Part shown: one piece after another, positions 47,564-55,657 of the stretch
Layout of the letters: each line of letters opens with the position of its first letter
Numbering within the stretch: position 1 is the first letter of the stretch
Source of the DNA: Methylobacter sp.
GTDB taxonomy: Bacteria > Pseudomonadota > Gammaproteobacteria > Methylococcales > Methylomonadaceae
Assembly: GCA_030699385.1 (NCBI GenBank)
Contig: JAUYMY010000060.1
Coordinates: forward strand, 124,001-188,000
Length of the DNA: 64,000 nucleotides
Direction: 5' to 3'
The notes under the pieces: generated by a model
What the model was told of the DNA's origin: nothing
The model's input: the letters and a program-made list of their open reading frames with translations, nothing else
Databases searched by the model: none
Position numbers and translations under genes: made by a program

Positions 47564-48052
47564 TCAGTGGCTCTTAAGTTGTTGGTAAGCGCCTTGAAAA
47601 TAAAGAAGGGGTTCTCCTGAGCGGCGCAGGCAATTTTGTACTTCGCCAATTAAAATCCAGTGGGTGCCGGCATGAACTTTCTTGATGACTTTACATTCCA
47701 AAGACATCAGGCTGTTGTCGAGAAGAGGTGCGCCAGTCACGGTGCCTGCTGTCCAGGGTGTGTTTTCAAAACGCTGTTCTTGGCTGCTGCCGCCGGCAAA
47801 CTGATTGGAAACATCTTGTTGTTCTGACGTTAACACATTGACAGCGAAACACTGGCTTTCTTCAATGCCGAGGCCGGTGTCGGCCGATTCATTGAGGCAG
47901 ACCAATATTTGCGGCGGATTAACTGAAACACTGGTAAATGCAGTGACCGTCATGCCTTGAACGCCAAATTTTTCAGAATATGTGCTGACAACGGTGACGC
48001 CGCTAGCCCATAGTTGCATTGCTTTTTTAAAATCATCCACACCAACAGTCAT
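47564..48052 (-). CDS. Flavin reductase family protein
   Basis: This 162-residue FMN-binding split-barrel protein of the flavin reductase-like (HpaC/RutF-type) family has GMTVTAFTSVSVNPPQILVCL, CFAVNVL, and a C-terminal HWILIGEVQNCLRRSGEPLLYFQGAYQ. It would reduce free FMN or FAD for a partner monooxygenase. No such partner gene is adjacent, so its role is open. Confidence 0.88.
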   Translation of the reverse strand: MTVGVDDFKKAMQLWASGVTVVSTYSEKFGVQGMTVTAFTSVSVNPPQILVCLNESADTGLGIEESQCFAVNVLTSEQQDVSNQFAGGSSQEQRFENTPWTAGTVTGAPLLDNSLMSLECKVIKKVHAGTHWILIGEVQNCLRRSGEPLLYFQGAYQQLKSH

Positions 48053-48179
48053 TAATTTTCCCGGTTGTTTATTTAAAGATATAGCCTAAAAAATAGGTTT
48101 TTTAAGTTAATTTGGTTTTTTATGATACCGCACCTTTGCGCATTTTGTTAAATGGCCGAACATAGCTATCGCTGAAATA

Positions 48180-49079
48180 CTATTCCGACAGTTTGATCAG
48201 AATATTAACGCGCCGGTTCTTTTCTCTGCCTTCTTCGGTGGCATTGTCGGCAATCGGCATGGTGTCGGCGTAAGTAATCGCCCGTAAACGGCTGCTATCT
48301 AGTTGTTGCAAAACTAAAAAGTGTAAAACGCTGGTGGCTCTGGACGAGCCCAGTTCCCAGTTAGAAGGAAACTGGGCGGTTTTAATCGGCATATTGTCAG
48401 TGTGGCCTTCAATCAGAATCAAGCCGACAGCTTGTTGCAATAGCGGCGTCAGGCGTTTGAGCAAAGCGCCTCCAGTGGCCGTTAATTCGGCTTCTGAGGA
48501 CTTGAATAGCAGTTTGTCTTGAATCTCAAGCTGTGCGTAGCCTTGGGTGATTTTTATGTTCACGATGTTATTAAGGCCGAAATCATCAATCGCTTTGGTC
48601 AGTACATTTAACATTTTTTCATCGGCCGAGTTGGCGCGACTTAGTTCAGGAATCGGATTGATTGCCGTTTCGGCGATCATCTTAATAGCGGAGGCGTCGC
48701 TTAGATCGAAGACGTTATCATTTTCCTGTTTAATTTCGGGTTTGACCGCGACGGCTGGTTTGACAGTTTCTACGGGCTTATTTTCAATAACAGCAGCAGG
48801 CGGACAGTTTGTGGCGACAGGTGTCGGCGGTACGGGCGGACAGATTTTTTTCGGCTGAGTGACTGCTTGCTGCTGTTCGGTGTTGATGTCGCTCAAGGTT
48901 ATCAAGGTGATCACCAGCATGACAATGAGAATAAATACGTCCAAATAGGTGAGTAGCCAATTTTGCGAGTTTCTGGTTACCGGTTGGTCAAGTAAGTCTT
49001 CTAAAGATAGCGAGGACTGTAATTTTGAAAATGGATCTTTACGCATGTTGCTGTGTCTGGGTCTGTGTCTTGGGTTCAA
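48180..49079 (-). CDS. motB: MotB-like stator protein with OmpA-type C-terminus
   Basis: This 299-residue protein has one membrane helix at about residues 45-62, preceded by WLLTYLDVFI, in which the Asp is the expected proton-binding residue. A Pro/Val/Lys-rich linker leads to an OmpA/MotB peptidoglycan-binding domain (LILIEGHTDNMPI, SNWELGSSRATSVLHFL, NRRVNILI). It follows the motA-like gene by 14 bp. It probably forms an ion-driven stator. No other flagellar or chemotaxis gene is in the window. Confidence 0.88.
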   Translation of the reverse strand: MNPRHRPRHSNMRKDPFSKLQSSLSLEDLLDQPVTRNSQNWLLTYLDVFILIVMLVITLITLSDINTEQQQAVTQPKKICPPVPPTPVATNCPPAAVIENKPVETVKPAVAVKPEIKQENDNVFDLSDASAIKMIAETAINPIPELSRANSADEKMLNVLTKAIDDFGLNNIVNIKITQGYAQLEIQDKLLFKSSEAELTATGGALLKRLTPLLQQAVGLILIEGHTDNMPIKTAQFPSNWELGSSRATSVLHFLVLQQLDSSRLRAITYADTMPIADNATEEGREKNRRVNILIKLSE

Positions 49080-49093
49080 GATGGGGCGGTTTT

Positions 49094-49906
49094 TTAGTCT
49101 TTCAATTCATTGTCATAATGCATGATGAATGATCTGAGTGTCTCCCGTACAAACGATGGACTGCGGCGGTCTGCTATCAGGGTAATACCTTCCATGATCA
49201 TACTCATGATCATGATGCGCTGTTCGGTGCGCCTTTCCAGTTTTATAGCTATCGGGTTAAAGATAAGGTTAGCCATGATGAGTCCGTAAAAGGTGGTAAT
49301 CAACGCAACGCCCATGTTGTAACTGATGCCGGCTATGTCTTTAAGTTCAATAATTTGCAGCATGTTGATCATGCCTATCAGCGTGCCCAACATGCCAAAT
49401 GCCGGTGAATAAGCCGCCAAGCTGTAAAAAATATTGGCTTCGGCTTTTTCTTTAGCTCTCAAGCGGGCAATGCGCCATTTTAGTAACGATAAAATATCTT
49501 CTACCGGCGTATTGTCGACGATCAGCTGGAAGCCTGTTTTTAAATACGGATTATTGATGTTGTCGATGGTATTTTCTATCGAGACCTTATCTTTGTTAAA
49601 CCACATTTGCGCGACCGCGACAATTTCGTTGGCTTCTTTCTCGGGATTCAGGTCTTCATAAAAAAAAATGAGCTTGATTGATTTTAAACCGTGTTTGATG
49701 TCTTTTAACGGATAGCTTAGAAGAATAGCGGCGATAGTCCCGCCAATGACAATCGCTAATCCGGTCAAGTTGATAAAAGACAGCGGGTCATTTGCTGCAA
49801 AGGCAATAATGAAAGCAAACAATATAATGCTCAGCAAAATACCTAAGGCTGTTGAATAGTTGATTTTTTTAGTCAGTGTTTTTAGCGATGCTGTGGTGAA
49901 TTTCAT
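49094..49906 (-). CDS. motA: MotA-like stator protein
   Basis: The protein is about 270 residues from ATG 49906; ATGs further upstream up to 49978 are possible but have no ribosome binding site. It has four predicted membrane helices: two near the start (LGILLSIILFAFIIAFAAND; LAIVIGGTIAAILLSY) and two after a large cytoplasmic loop (PAFGMLGTLIGMINML; GVALITTFYGLIMANLIF). The MotA family signature with the conserved Pro residues is in the third helix region. It pairs with the motB-like gene. Confidence 0.88.
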   Translation of the reverse strand: MKFTTASLKTLTKKINYSTALGILLSIILFAFIIAFAANDPLSFINLTGLAIVIGGTIAAILLSYPLKDIKHGLKSIKLIFFYEDLNPEKEANEIVAVAQMWFNKDKVSIENTIDNINNPYLKTGFQLIVDNTPVEDILSLLKWRIARLRAKEKAEANIFYSLAAYSPAFGMLGTLIGMINMLQIIELKDIAGISYNMGVALITTFYGLIMANLIFNPIAIKLERRTEQRIMIMSMIMEGITLIADRRSPSFVRETLRSFIMHYDNELKD

Positions 49907-50109
49907 GGTGTAATCGTGTCGGCGCATGTTGATGTTTGGGTGAGTGATGTGCTGCATCACAGCGGCATAGTACCCCAATATAGGTAATTCTACTTATGTA
50001 TAAGTACTGAGGGCTGCTGTATATTAATTATTCCTGAATACGGAAATACAGCGGGATGTGTGAGTATAACTTGCTGTTTTTATTGATCAATAAAGGAATA
50101 ATAAAAATC

Positions 50110-50754
50110 ATGATTAATGTTTTTTTGGTTGATGACCATGAGCTTGTGCGAGCCGGGATTGAAGCATTGTTAAATAATGTTAATGATATTACCGTGATTG
50201 GCGTGGCAAAATCGGGTGAAGAAGCGGTTGATGCCGTTGCCACGATGTCGGCAGATGTTGTGTTGATGGATATTAACATGGCAGGGATGAGCGGGTTAGA
50301 AGCGTGTCGCAGAATTTTGCAACAGGATGCCGAAGTCAAAATTATTGCGGTATCAGTTCGTAACGAAGGGCCTATCCCTTATCAGTTGCTTAGGCTAGGT
50401 GTGTTAGGTTTCGTGTCTAAGGATTCCCCGGCCAATGAAATGATTTATGCTATTGGCAGAGTCATGGAAGGTAAGCGTTATTTGTGCTCTGAGGTGGCCA
50501 ATAACCTGGCTTTGCAGGGGCTTCCCGGCAGTTGTCATTCGCCTTTCGCAATGCTGTCGCAAAGAGAGGCTGAGGTTGTCACCTTGATTCTTCAGGGCAA
50601 TACCATACAAGAAATGGCGAAAAATATGATGCTGAGCGACAAGACTATCAATACTTATCGTTACCGTCTTTACAATAAGTTACGGGTAAAAAACGATGTC
50701 GAATTAATTCGCATGGCCATTAAATTCGGCTATATTGATGGGGCGATGATCTAG
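50110..50754 (+). CDS. GacA/UvrY-type LuxR-family response regulator
   Basis: This 214-residue protein, starting at ATG 50110 with AAAGGA upstream, has a receiver domain with acidic residues D8/D9 and phosphorylation site D54 in VVLMDINMAG. The C-terminal LuxR helix-turn-helix is SQREAEVVTLILQG followed by LSDKTINTYRYRLYNKL, which is the GacA/UvrY form. Such regulators act with BarA/GacS kinases and control small RNAs of the Csr/Rsm system. No kinase is adjacent, as is usual for this family. The 5' gap to the motA-like gene holds both promoters. Confidence 0.9.
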   Translation: MINVFLVDDHELVRAGIEALLNNVNDITVIGVAKSGEEAVDAVATMSADVVLMDINMAGMSGLEACRRILQQDAEVKIIAVSVRNEGPIPYQLLRLGVLGFVSKDSPANEMIYAIGRVMEGKRYLCSEVANNLALQGLPGSCHSPFAMLSQREAEVVTLILQGNTIQEMAKNMMLSDKTINTYRYRLYNKLRVKNDVELIRMAIKFGYIDGAMI

Positions 50755-50773
50755 CGGGTTGATTGGGCGCAAA

Positions 50774-50794
50774 GGGGAAACGTCGCGTTTCCCC
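50774..50794. terminator. Hairpin between the response regulator and the mtdB-like gene
   Basis: The arms GGGGAAACG/CGTTTCCCC with a TCG loop form a stable stem between convergent genes. No T-tract follows, so termination strength is uncertain. Confidence 0.5.
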
Positions 50795-50806
50795 GTGAGC
50801 TAAGTG

Positions 50807-51730
50807 CTAACTTTCGTCACCACCAAATTGCATTTCACGCGCTTTGTTGAAGGCATATCTGAAGTCGATATATAGAGGCTGATCCGGCCCTAACATCGTT
50901 TCTAATAATTCATGTTGCAGTTGAAACTTAACATCGCCAATCGCTAAGGCACCTATGCCTACTGCGCCTGGCGCTTGGGTAGCATGAATTAACGGTGCGC
51001 CAAAATCCTTGTTTTTAACCCCTTCAATGCCATAAGGCGGCACGGCATTAACGTCGCCGGCCACTTTCAATTGCTTGGCCTCTTTTAGTACCGCCGCACT
51101 TAAAACCTGAATGCCGGCTTTAGCAGTGCAAAAAATAATATCGGCATCGCTGACCAGTTTGGCTTTATCCGCGTCGGAGTGAGCCAAAGCGCCTTTAAGC
51201 GAGCAATTAAAGCGCCGATTATAGGCTTTAGCGACATCCAACGAGGTGTCGACTGATAAATGATCGGTCAAGGTCACATCGGCGCCGGCTAATGAGGCAA
51301 TAATGCCGGTGGCAATACCGACTGGGCCTGTGCCGCCAAAAATAACAATCGAGCATTGATTGAGTTCTTTGCCGTGTTTTTCTTTCAGTTCTTTTTCTGC
51401 GCAAGTGACTAATGCGGCCGCTGTGGTGAAAGAGCCGCTAGGATCGGCAAAAACAGAGACTTGAAAAGGTGGAACCATCGCTTGTTTGCTAGTGTTTAGC
51501 ATGTCCATCGCCAAACCTAAATCGCGGCCGCCAATAAAAATGCCGGTGCGTTTAACGCCCGATGGGCTGCGGGAAAAAATGGCGTCTTGAGTCAGGCCGT
51601 AAACACTATCCAGCTTGACGTTGCTATAGGGGACGAGTACGTCAAACCCTGCATCCACCGCCATGTTAATGTCGAATGGGCTGTTGTTCGGCATGGGGTC
51701 AAGCATGTGAAGAATGCTGCGTTTTGCCAT
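50807..51730 (-). CDS. MtdB-family methylene-tetrahydromethanopterin dehydrogenase paralogue
   Basis: This 307-residue protein has the dinucleotide-binding motif FGGTGPVG, the family block RTGIFIGGRD and FADPSGSFTTAAALV. It is clearly homologous to the downstream-strand neighbour encoded just upstream (51775-52683): many blocks such as QDAIFSRSP and GGTGPVG are shared. MtdB oxidises methylene-H4MPT with NAD(P) in formaldehyde oxidation by methylotrophs. The two paralogues may differ in cofactor or pterin preference (NAD/NADP, H4MPT/H4F); sequence reading cannot settle that. The gap between them is 44 bp, so they are one operon. Confidence 0.88.
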   Translation of the reverse strand: MAKRSILHMLDPMPNNSPFDINMAVDAGFDVLVPYSNVKLDSVYGLTQDAIFSRSPSGVKRTGIFIGGRDLGLAMDMLNTSKQAMVPPFQVSVFADPSGSFTTAAALVTCAEKELKEKHGKELNQCSIVIFGGTGPVGIATGIIASLAGADVTLTDHLSVDTSLDVAKAYNRRFNCSLKGALAHSDADKAKLVSDADIIFCTAKAGIQVLSAAVLKEAKQLKVAGDVNAVPPYGIEGVKNKDFGAPLIHATQAPGAVGIGALAIGDVKFQLQHELLETMLGPDQPLYIDFRYAFNKAREMQFGGDES

Positions 51731-51774
51731 TATATTTCCTTAGTTTTATGCAGGGTTGATTTGAAGAATGAGTC

Positions 51775-52683
51775 TCAAGAGCTGGATTTAATATAATCTC
51801 TTGCTGTGGCAAAGGCGTGTTCGAAATGCAGATAAACAGGCTTTTCGCTGCTGATCATCTGCTTTAACAACAGTACCTGAGTCTGAAACTTGATATTGCC
51901 AATAGCCATTGCGCCTAAGCCTACTGCGCCGCTTGTTGAGCCTTCAATAGGGGTGCCGTTATGGAAGGCATCAACACCGGCGATACCGGCTGGCGGCACG
52001 GCATTGGCATCGGCGGCCACTTTCAGTTGTGGCGCGGCAGCGATCAGTTCGGCGCTTAATAATTCAATTCCGGCAGCACCGGTGGCAAAGACCACATCCG
52101 CTGTTTTGATATACTCTGCTTTGTCGGCATCGGCACCGGCTTCGATGTTAATTTTGCCGTCGCCAAATTCATTGTTGCACATGTCGGCAATTGCTTGCGC
52201 TTTATCCAGTTGACGACCAATCAGTTTGACATTGGCGCCGCCTTGCGCGGCAATCACTGCAACCACTTGACCCACAGGCCCGGTTCCACCGAGTACCAGA
52301 ATGTTTTTTCCTTCCAGCGTGGTGTCGAATTTACTCATTAATTCGCGTTCTACAGCGGCAACCATGCCCGCTGCGGTCGTAAATGCGCCGCTAGGGTCAG
52401 CGAATACGGATACTTCAAACGGAGGAAACATCGAGCGTTTAGCCATTTTCAGCATGTCCATGGCTTGTTTGGTATCGCGCCCACCGATAAATATGCCGGT
52501 GCGTTTTAAGTTTTTGGGGCTGCGGGAAAAAATGGCATCCTGCACCAAGCCTTGAACTTCGCTGGGTTCAACATTGATATAAGGTAATGCTGAAACCCAG
52601 CCTGCGTCCAATGCCATGTTGACATCGAAGGGGCTAAGGTTTTTAGCGGTGGTTAACATGTGTAAAATGAATGGCTTTTCCAT
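51775..52683 (-). CDS. mtdB: NAD(P)-dependent methylene-tetrahydromethanopterin dehydrogenase
   Basis: The protein is 302 residues from ATG 52683, which has GGAG eight to nine bases upstream on the coding strand; the longer frame to 52794 is rejected. It carries the NAD(P) site VLGGTGPVGQVVAVIAAQGG, the KLIGRQLDKAQAIAD block and VAADANAVPPAGIAGVDA, as in MtdB/MtdA proteins. It takes part in H4MPT-linked formaldehyde oxidation, a central pathway in methanotrophs. It is divergent from the 5-formyl-THF cyclo-ligase gene, so two C1-carrier functions share one intergenic region. Confidence 0.9.
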   Translation of the reverse strand: MEKPFILHMLTTAKNLSPFDVNMALDAGWVSALPYINVEPSEVQGLVQDAIFSRSPKNLKRTGIFIGGRDTKQAMDMLKMAKRSMFPPFEVSVFADPSGAFTTAAGMVAAVERELMSKFDTTLEGKNILVLGGTGPVGQVVAVIAAQGGANVKLIGRQLDKAQAIADMCNNEFGDGKINIEAGADADKAEYIKTADVVFATGAAGIELLSAELIAAAPQLKVAADANAVPPAGIAGVDAFHNGTPIEGSTSGAVGLGAMAIGNIKFQTQVLLLKQMISSEKPVYLHFEHAFATARDYIKSSS

Positions 52684-52830
52684 GGGGTCTCCGTTATGTT
52701 TTTTGCGGCAAGTATAAAAGAAAACGCCACAGAATAAAAATGTCCTTGCCCATTTGGGTTTTAAAGCACGCATGAATCTGTGTATTATCGCCATGATTTT
52801 ATATTTTCCGGCTTTCTCTGTTGACTAAAA

Positions 52831-53442
52831 ATGCATGAACTAAAAAACCGGCAACGCCGCCACGCTTATAAGGCGCGTAATAACCAAGACGATAAGGATG
52901 CCGTCAGTCAGCTCATTTGCGCCCGACTGATGGCGCATCCGGCTTATCAGCACGCCAAAACCGTGATGTGGTATAGCCATTGCCGTTCAGAAGTCAGGAC
53001 ACAAGCCGTCTTGTCGGACGAAGTGGCCGCCGGTCAACGCATTATCGTTATGCCTTATTGCACCGAAGACGAACAGGGGCAGGCGCAATTGGGATTATGG
53101 CGGCTGGATGATATGACTGAATTGGTGCCGGGTATGTGGGGAATTTTAGAGCCGCCGAAGTCACGCTGGGGGGAGCCTGGTAAAGCTGTTGTTGCCGAAC
53201 AAATCGATTGCATCATCGTGCCGGGTGTTGCTTTCGACCGGAACGGCGGACGTTTGGGCAATGGCGCCGGTTATTATGACCGCTTATTAAATTGCGTTAG
53301 AGCCGATGCTGTCTTGCTTGGCGTCTGTTTTGAAGCGCAGTTGCTGGAACAGGTCGTTATGGATGCCCATGATGTGGCAATGGATGCCGTCATCACCGAA
53401 CACGCACTGTATGCCGGTAAAGGACGGCAGTTTTTTCGCTGA
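52831..53442 (+). CDS. 5-formyltetrahydrofolate cyclo-ligase
   Basis: This 203-residue protein has the family's C-terminal ATP/folate motif GGRLGNGAGYYDRLL and the GVAFDRNG block. It converts 5-formyl-THF to 5,10-methenyl-THF at the cost of ATP, which returns a storage folate to the C1 pool. The next gene, nspC, starts inside its stop codon (TGATGG), so the two are translationally coupled, although their functions are not obviously linked. Confidence 0.93.
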   Translation: MHELKNRQRRHAYKARNNQDDKDAVSQLICARLMAHPAYQHAKTVMWYSHCRSEVRTQAVLSDEVAAGQRIIVMPYCTEDEQGQAQLGLWRLDDMTELVPGMWGILEPPKSRWGEPGKAVVAEQIDCIIVPGVAFDRNGGRLGNGAGYYDRLLNCVRADAVLLGVCFEAQLLEQVVMDAHDVAMDAVITEHALYAGKGRQFFR

Positions 53443-54581
53443 TGGATTTTTTAGTCATGAAAGACAGCGTGCATTCCTCGCCGGCCTTTGTGTTGGACGA
53501 GTGCGAAGTCATTAAGACCTTGGCCGTCTTGGCCGAGTTAAGGGCGCAATGCGGCTGCAAAATTTTGTATTCTATCAAGTCTTTGCCGCTCACGGCTGTC
53601 ATGGACATAGCGAAGCCTTATGTCGACGGCTTTTCGGTCAGTTCCTTATTCGAGGCGCGATTGGCTGATGAAGTTCTGGTCGGGCAGGGCAGCATACATT
53701 TGACCACGCCCGGTATCAGAGCGGATGAGTTAAAGGAATTGGATGCGCTGTGTTCACATATCAGCTTCAATTCTTGGTCGCAGTACCAGCGCTATGCCGA
53801 TCAGGTTGAGGCGTCAGTCGGCTTAAGAATTAATCCCAAACTGTCGTTTTTGCAGGATGAGCGTTTTGATCCGTGCCGGTCGCAGTCAAAGCTGGGTGCG
53901 GCTCTTGATGATGTGACGTGTCTGGAGCAAATTCAGGGCCTGCATCTGCATAATATTTTTTCTGCAACCGATTTCACCCCGTTAATTAAAACCATCGACA
54001 AACTTCGGCAGCATGTGGGTTTAGGTTTGGCTGAACTGGACTGGTTGAATATCGGCGGCGGCTATTTATTCGGGCAAATTAAAGATTATCACCCGTTTAT
54101 TAACGTAATTAATCAGCTGAAAAACGATTTTGGTGTCGAGGTTTATATTGAACCGGGCAAGGCGCTTGTGGGTCGCGCCGGTTATTTAATCGCGACGGTG
54201 TTGGATTGTTTCGTCAGTGATGGCGAAACAATCGCTGTACTGGATACGTCGGTCAATCATAATCCCGAAGTGTTTGAATATCAGCGTCAGCCAGAACTGC
54301 ACGAACATCAGCCCGATGGACGCTATAGCGCCATTTTGGCCGGCTGCACCTGTTTAGCCGGTGATGTGTTCGGTCGATACCGGTTTGCCGAACCGTTGCA
54401 AGTTGGCGATAAGGTAGTTTTTAAGCAGGTCGGCGCGTACTCCCTCATTAAGGCGAACCGCTTTAATGGCTATAATTTTCCCGATATTTACCTGAGTGAT
54501 TCGGTGCGGGTAAAAAGGATTAAACATTATGATTATCAGGATTATCGGCAGCAATGGCTGACGGATGGCGACGTAATATGA
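53442..54581 (+). CDS. nspC: Carboxynorspermidine decarboxylase
   Basis: This 379-residue PLP enzyme of the alanine racemase-type fold has the PLP lysine in YSIKS and the family's start SSPAFVLDE. It also has the DWLNIGGGYLF, YIEPGKALVG and CTCLAGDVFG blocks. It decarboxylates carboxynorspermidine or carboxyspermidine to norspermidine or spermidine. The partner dehydrogenase gene, commonly adjacent, is not on the right side here. ATG 53442 is used because of the overlap with the preceding gene; ATG 53457 is an alternative. Confidence 0.93.
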   Translation: MDFLVMKDSVHSSPAFVLDECEVIKTLAVLAELRAQCGCKILYSIKSLPLTAVMDIAKPYVDGFSVSSLFEARLADEVLVGQGSIHLTTPGIRADELKELDALCSHISFNSWSQYQRYADQVEASVGLRINPKLSFLQDERFDPCRSQSKLGAALDDVTCLEQIQGLHLHNIFSATDFTPLIKTIDKLRQHVGLGLAELDWLNIGGGYLFGQIKDYHPFINVINQLKNDFGVEVYIEPGKALVGRAGYLIATVLDCFVSDGETIAVLDTSVNHNPEVFEYQRQPELHEHQPDGRYSAILAGCTCLAGDVFGRYRFAEPLQVGDKVVFKQVGAYSLIKANRFNGYNFPDIYLSDSVRVKRIKHYDYQDYRQQWLTDGDVI

Positions 54582-54630
54582 TTCAGCCGACATTATCGCG
54601 CACACCTGATAATCAAATATTTTGAGGAAT

Positions 54631-55638
54631 CTACAAACCCGCCAAGCCAAAAAACAGGTCGAGACTGCCGACATCGACGATATCCGCTCCAAAGCTGCCG
54701 CCGGTGGCGAAAACATGGCCGTCTTTAGCGCCGATACAGATACCGTTGTCATAACAGCGGGCGTAATAGCCGAATATATCGGCAGAATCTGCATGATGAG
54801 GGAAAAGGTCGGTATAAAAATTTTCCGCCCAGTTAAATAAGGCATCAATCCGAGGCTTGTCGAGGGGAGCGGCCAGATTGGCTTGTACGCGTGAAGACAG
54901 GGCTAGTTGAAATTGCTCGTCCGACAGGTCGTTGTTGAACAGGATAAAAAATGAATCGGAAAGCTCGGGGCGTTGGTCGGAAAATAGGCTCATTTCGACC
55001 CAGTAAGCCCCGACAGGCCCTCCAGGAGTTTGTGTGTTGGATTCAAGAAACCAATCCAAATGCGAATGTAGGGAACCGTCTGATTTTGCCTCGCCGACAA
55101 TCAAGGATGCCGCGCCTGAGATGCCGTTAGCCGTATATAAGCTATAACCTTCGACTGCTGTAGGCAAACAAAATACCAGTCCACAGTTTTGGTTAGGCTG
55201 GAGGTCGAGCCCGCCAGCCAAACGGATTTGCACTTGGCTTGGCGCAAGCGTCCATTGGTTAATGGCGGGGTCCCAATAGTGCAATGGGCCTATCGCTTGA
55301 TATTTGACTATTTCGCCACCGGCAAGGCTGCCGGGAAATGCCTGAAAACCGGGGCTATTAGTTGCCGTCGTGCCCAGAACAGTAGAAAACGGGGTCACAT
55401 AAATAGCTTTGCCGGTTTGGTGATCGGTTGGTAAGGTGCCGGTCGGTAAGCCTAATTGTTCGGTGCCGATGGTGCTGCAGCCACTGTCTGGCCTTGAACA
55501 AAAGCCGGCTTGAAGCCGCGAACCTGTGGTTTTGACTTCAATATCCTGATGGAAGCTTTGTGCGTGTGCGTGGATTGTCGGCAGCAGAAGCATAGTCGTC
55601 ATTAATAAAACGGACATTGATTGTTTTTTTAGTCGCAT
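54631..55638 (-). CDS. Secreted protein with C-terminal Cys module, paralogue of the 57941-58831 product
   Basis: The protein is 335 residues from ATG 55638 with a signal peptide ending HAHA. The mature N-terminus has FHQDIEVK, and a central HSHL motif (GSLHSHLDWFLES) precedes GAYWVEMSLFSD. The last 75 residues form a module containing IDALFNWAENFY and ARCYDNGICIGAKDGHVF. The same three landmarks occur, in order, in the first gene of this operon. The order (secreted protein, TonB receptor, secreted protein) and the Zur-type site suggest extracytoplasmic zinc binding. The architecture recalls the all3515-type Zur-repressed proteins, but I cannot confirm that. Unlike its paralogue, it has four extra Cys residues in the N-terminal half. 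Confidence 0.75.
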   Translation of the reverse strand: MRLKKQSMSVLLMTTMLLLPTIHAHAQSFHQDIEVKTTGSRLQAGFCSRPDSGCSTIGTEQLGLPTGTLPTDHQTGKAIYVTPFSTVLGTTATNSPGFQAFPGSLAGGEIVKYQAIGPLHYWDPAINQWTLAPSQVQIRLAGGLDLQPNQNCGLVFCLPTAVEGYSLYTANGISGAASLIVGEAKSDGSLHSHLDWFLESNTQTPGGPVGAYWVEMSLFSDQRPELSDSFFILFNNDLSDEQFQLALSSRVQANLAAPLDKPRIDALFNWAENFYTDLFPHHADSADIFGYYARCYDNGICIGAKDGHVFATGGSFGADIVDVGSLDLFFGLAGL

Positions 55639-55657
55639 GATGGTTTTCCCTGTGTGG

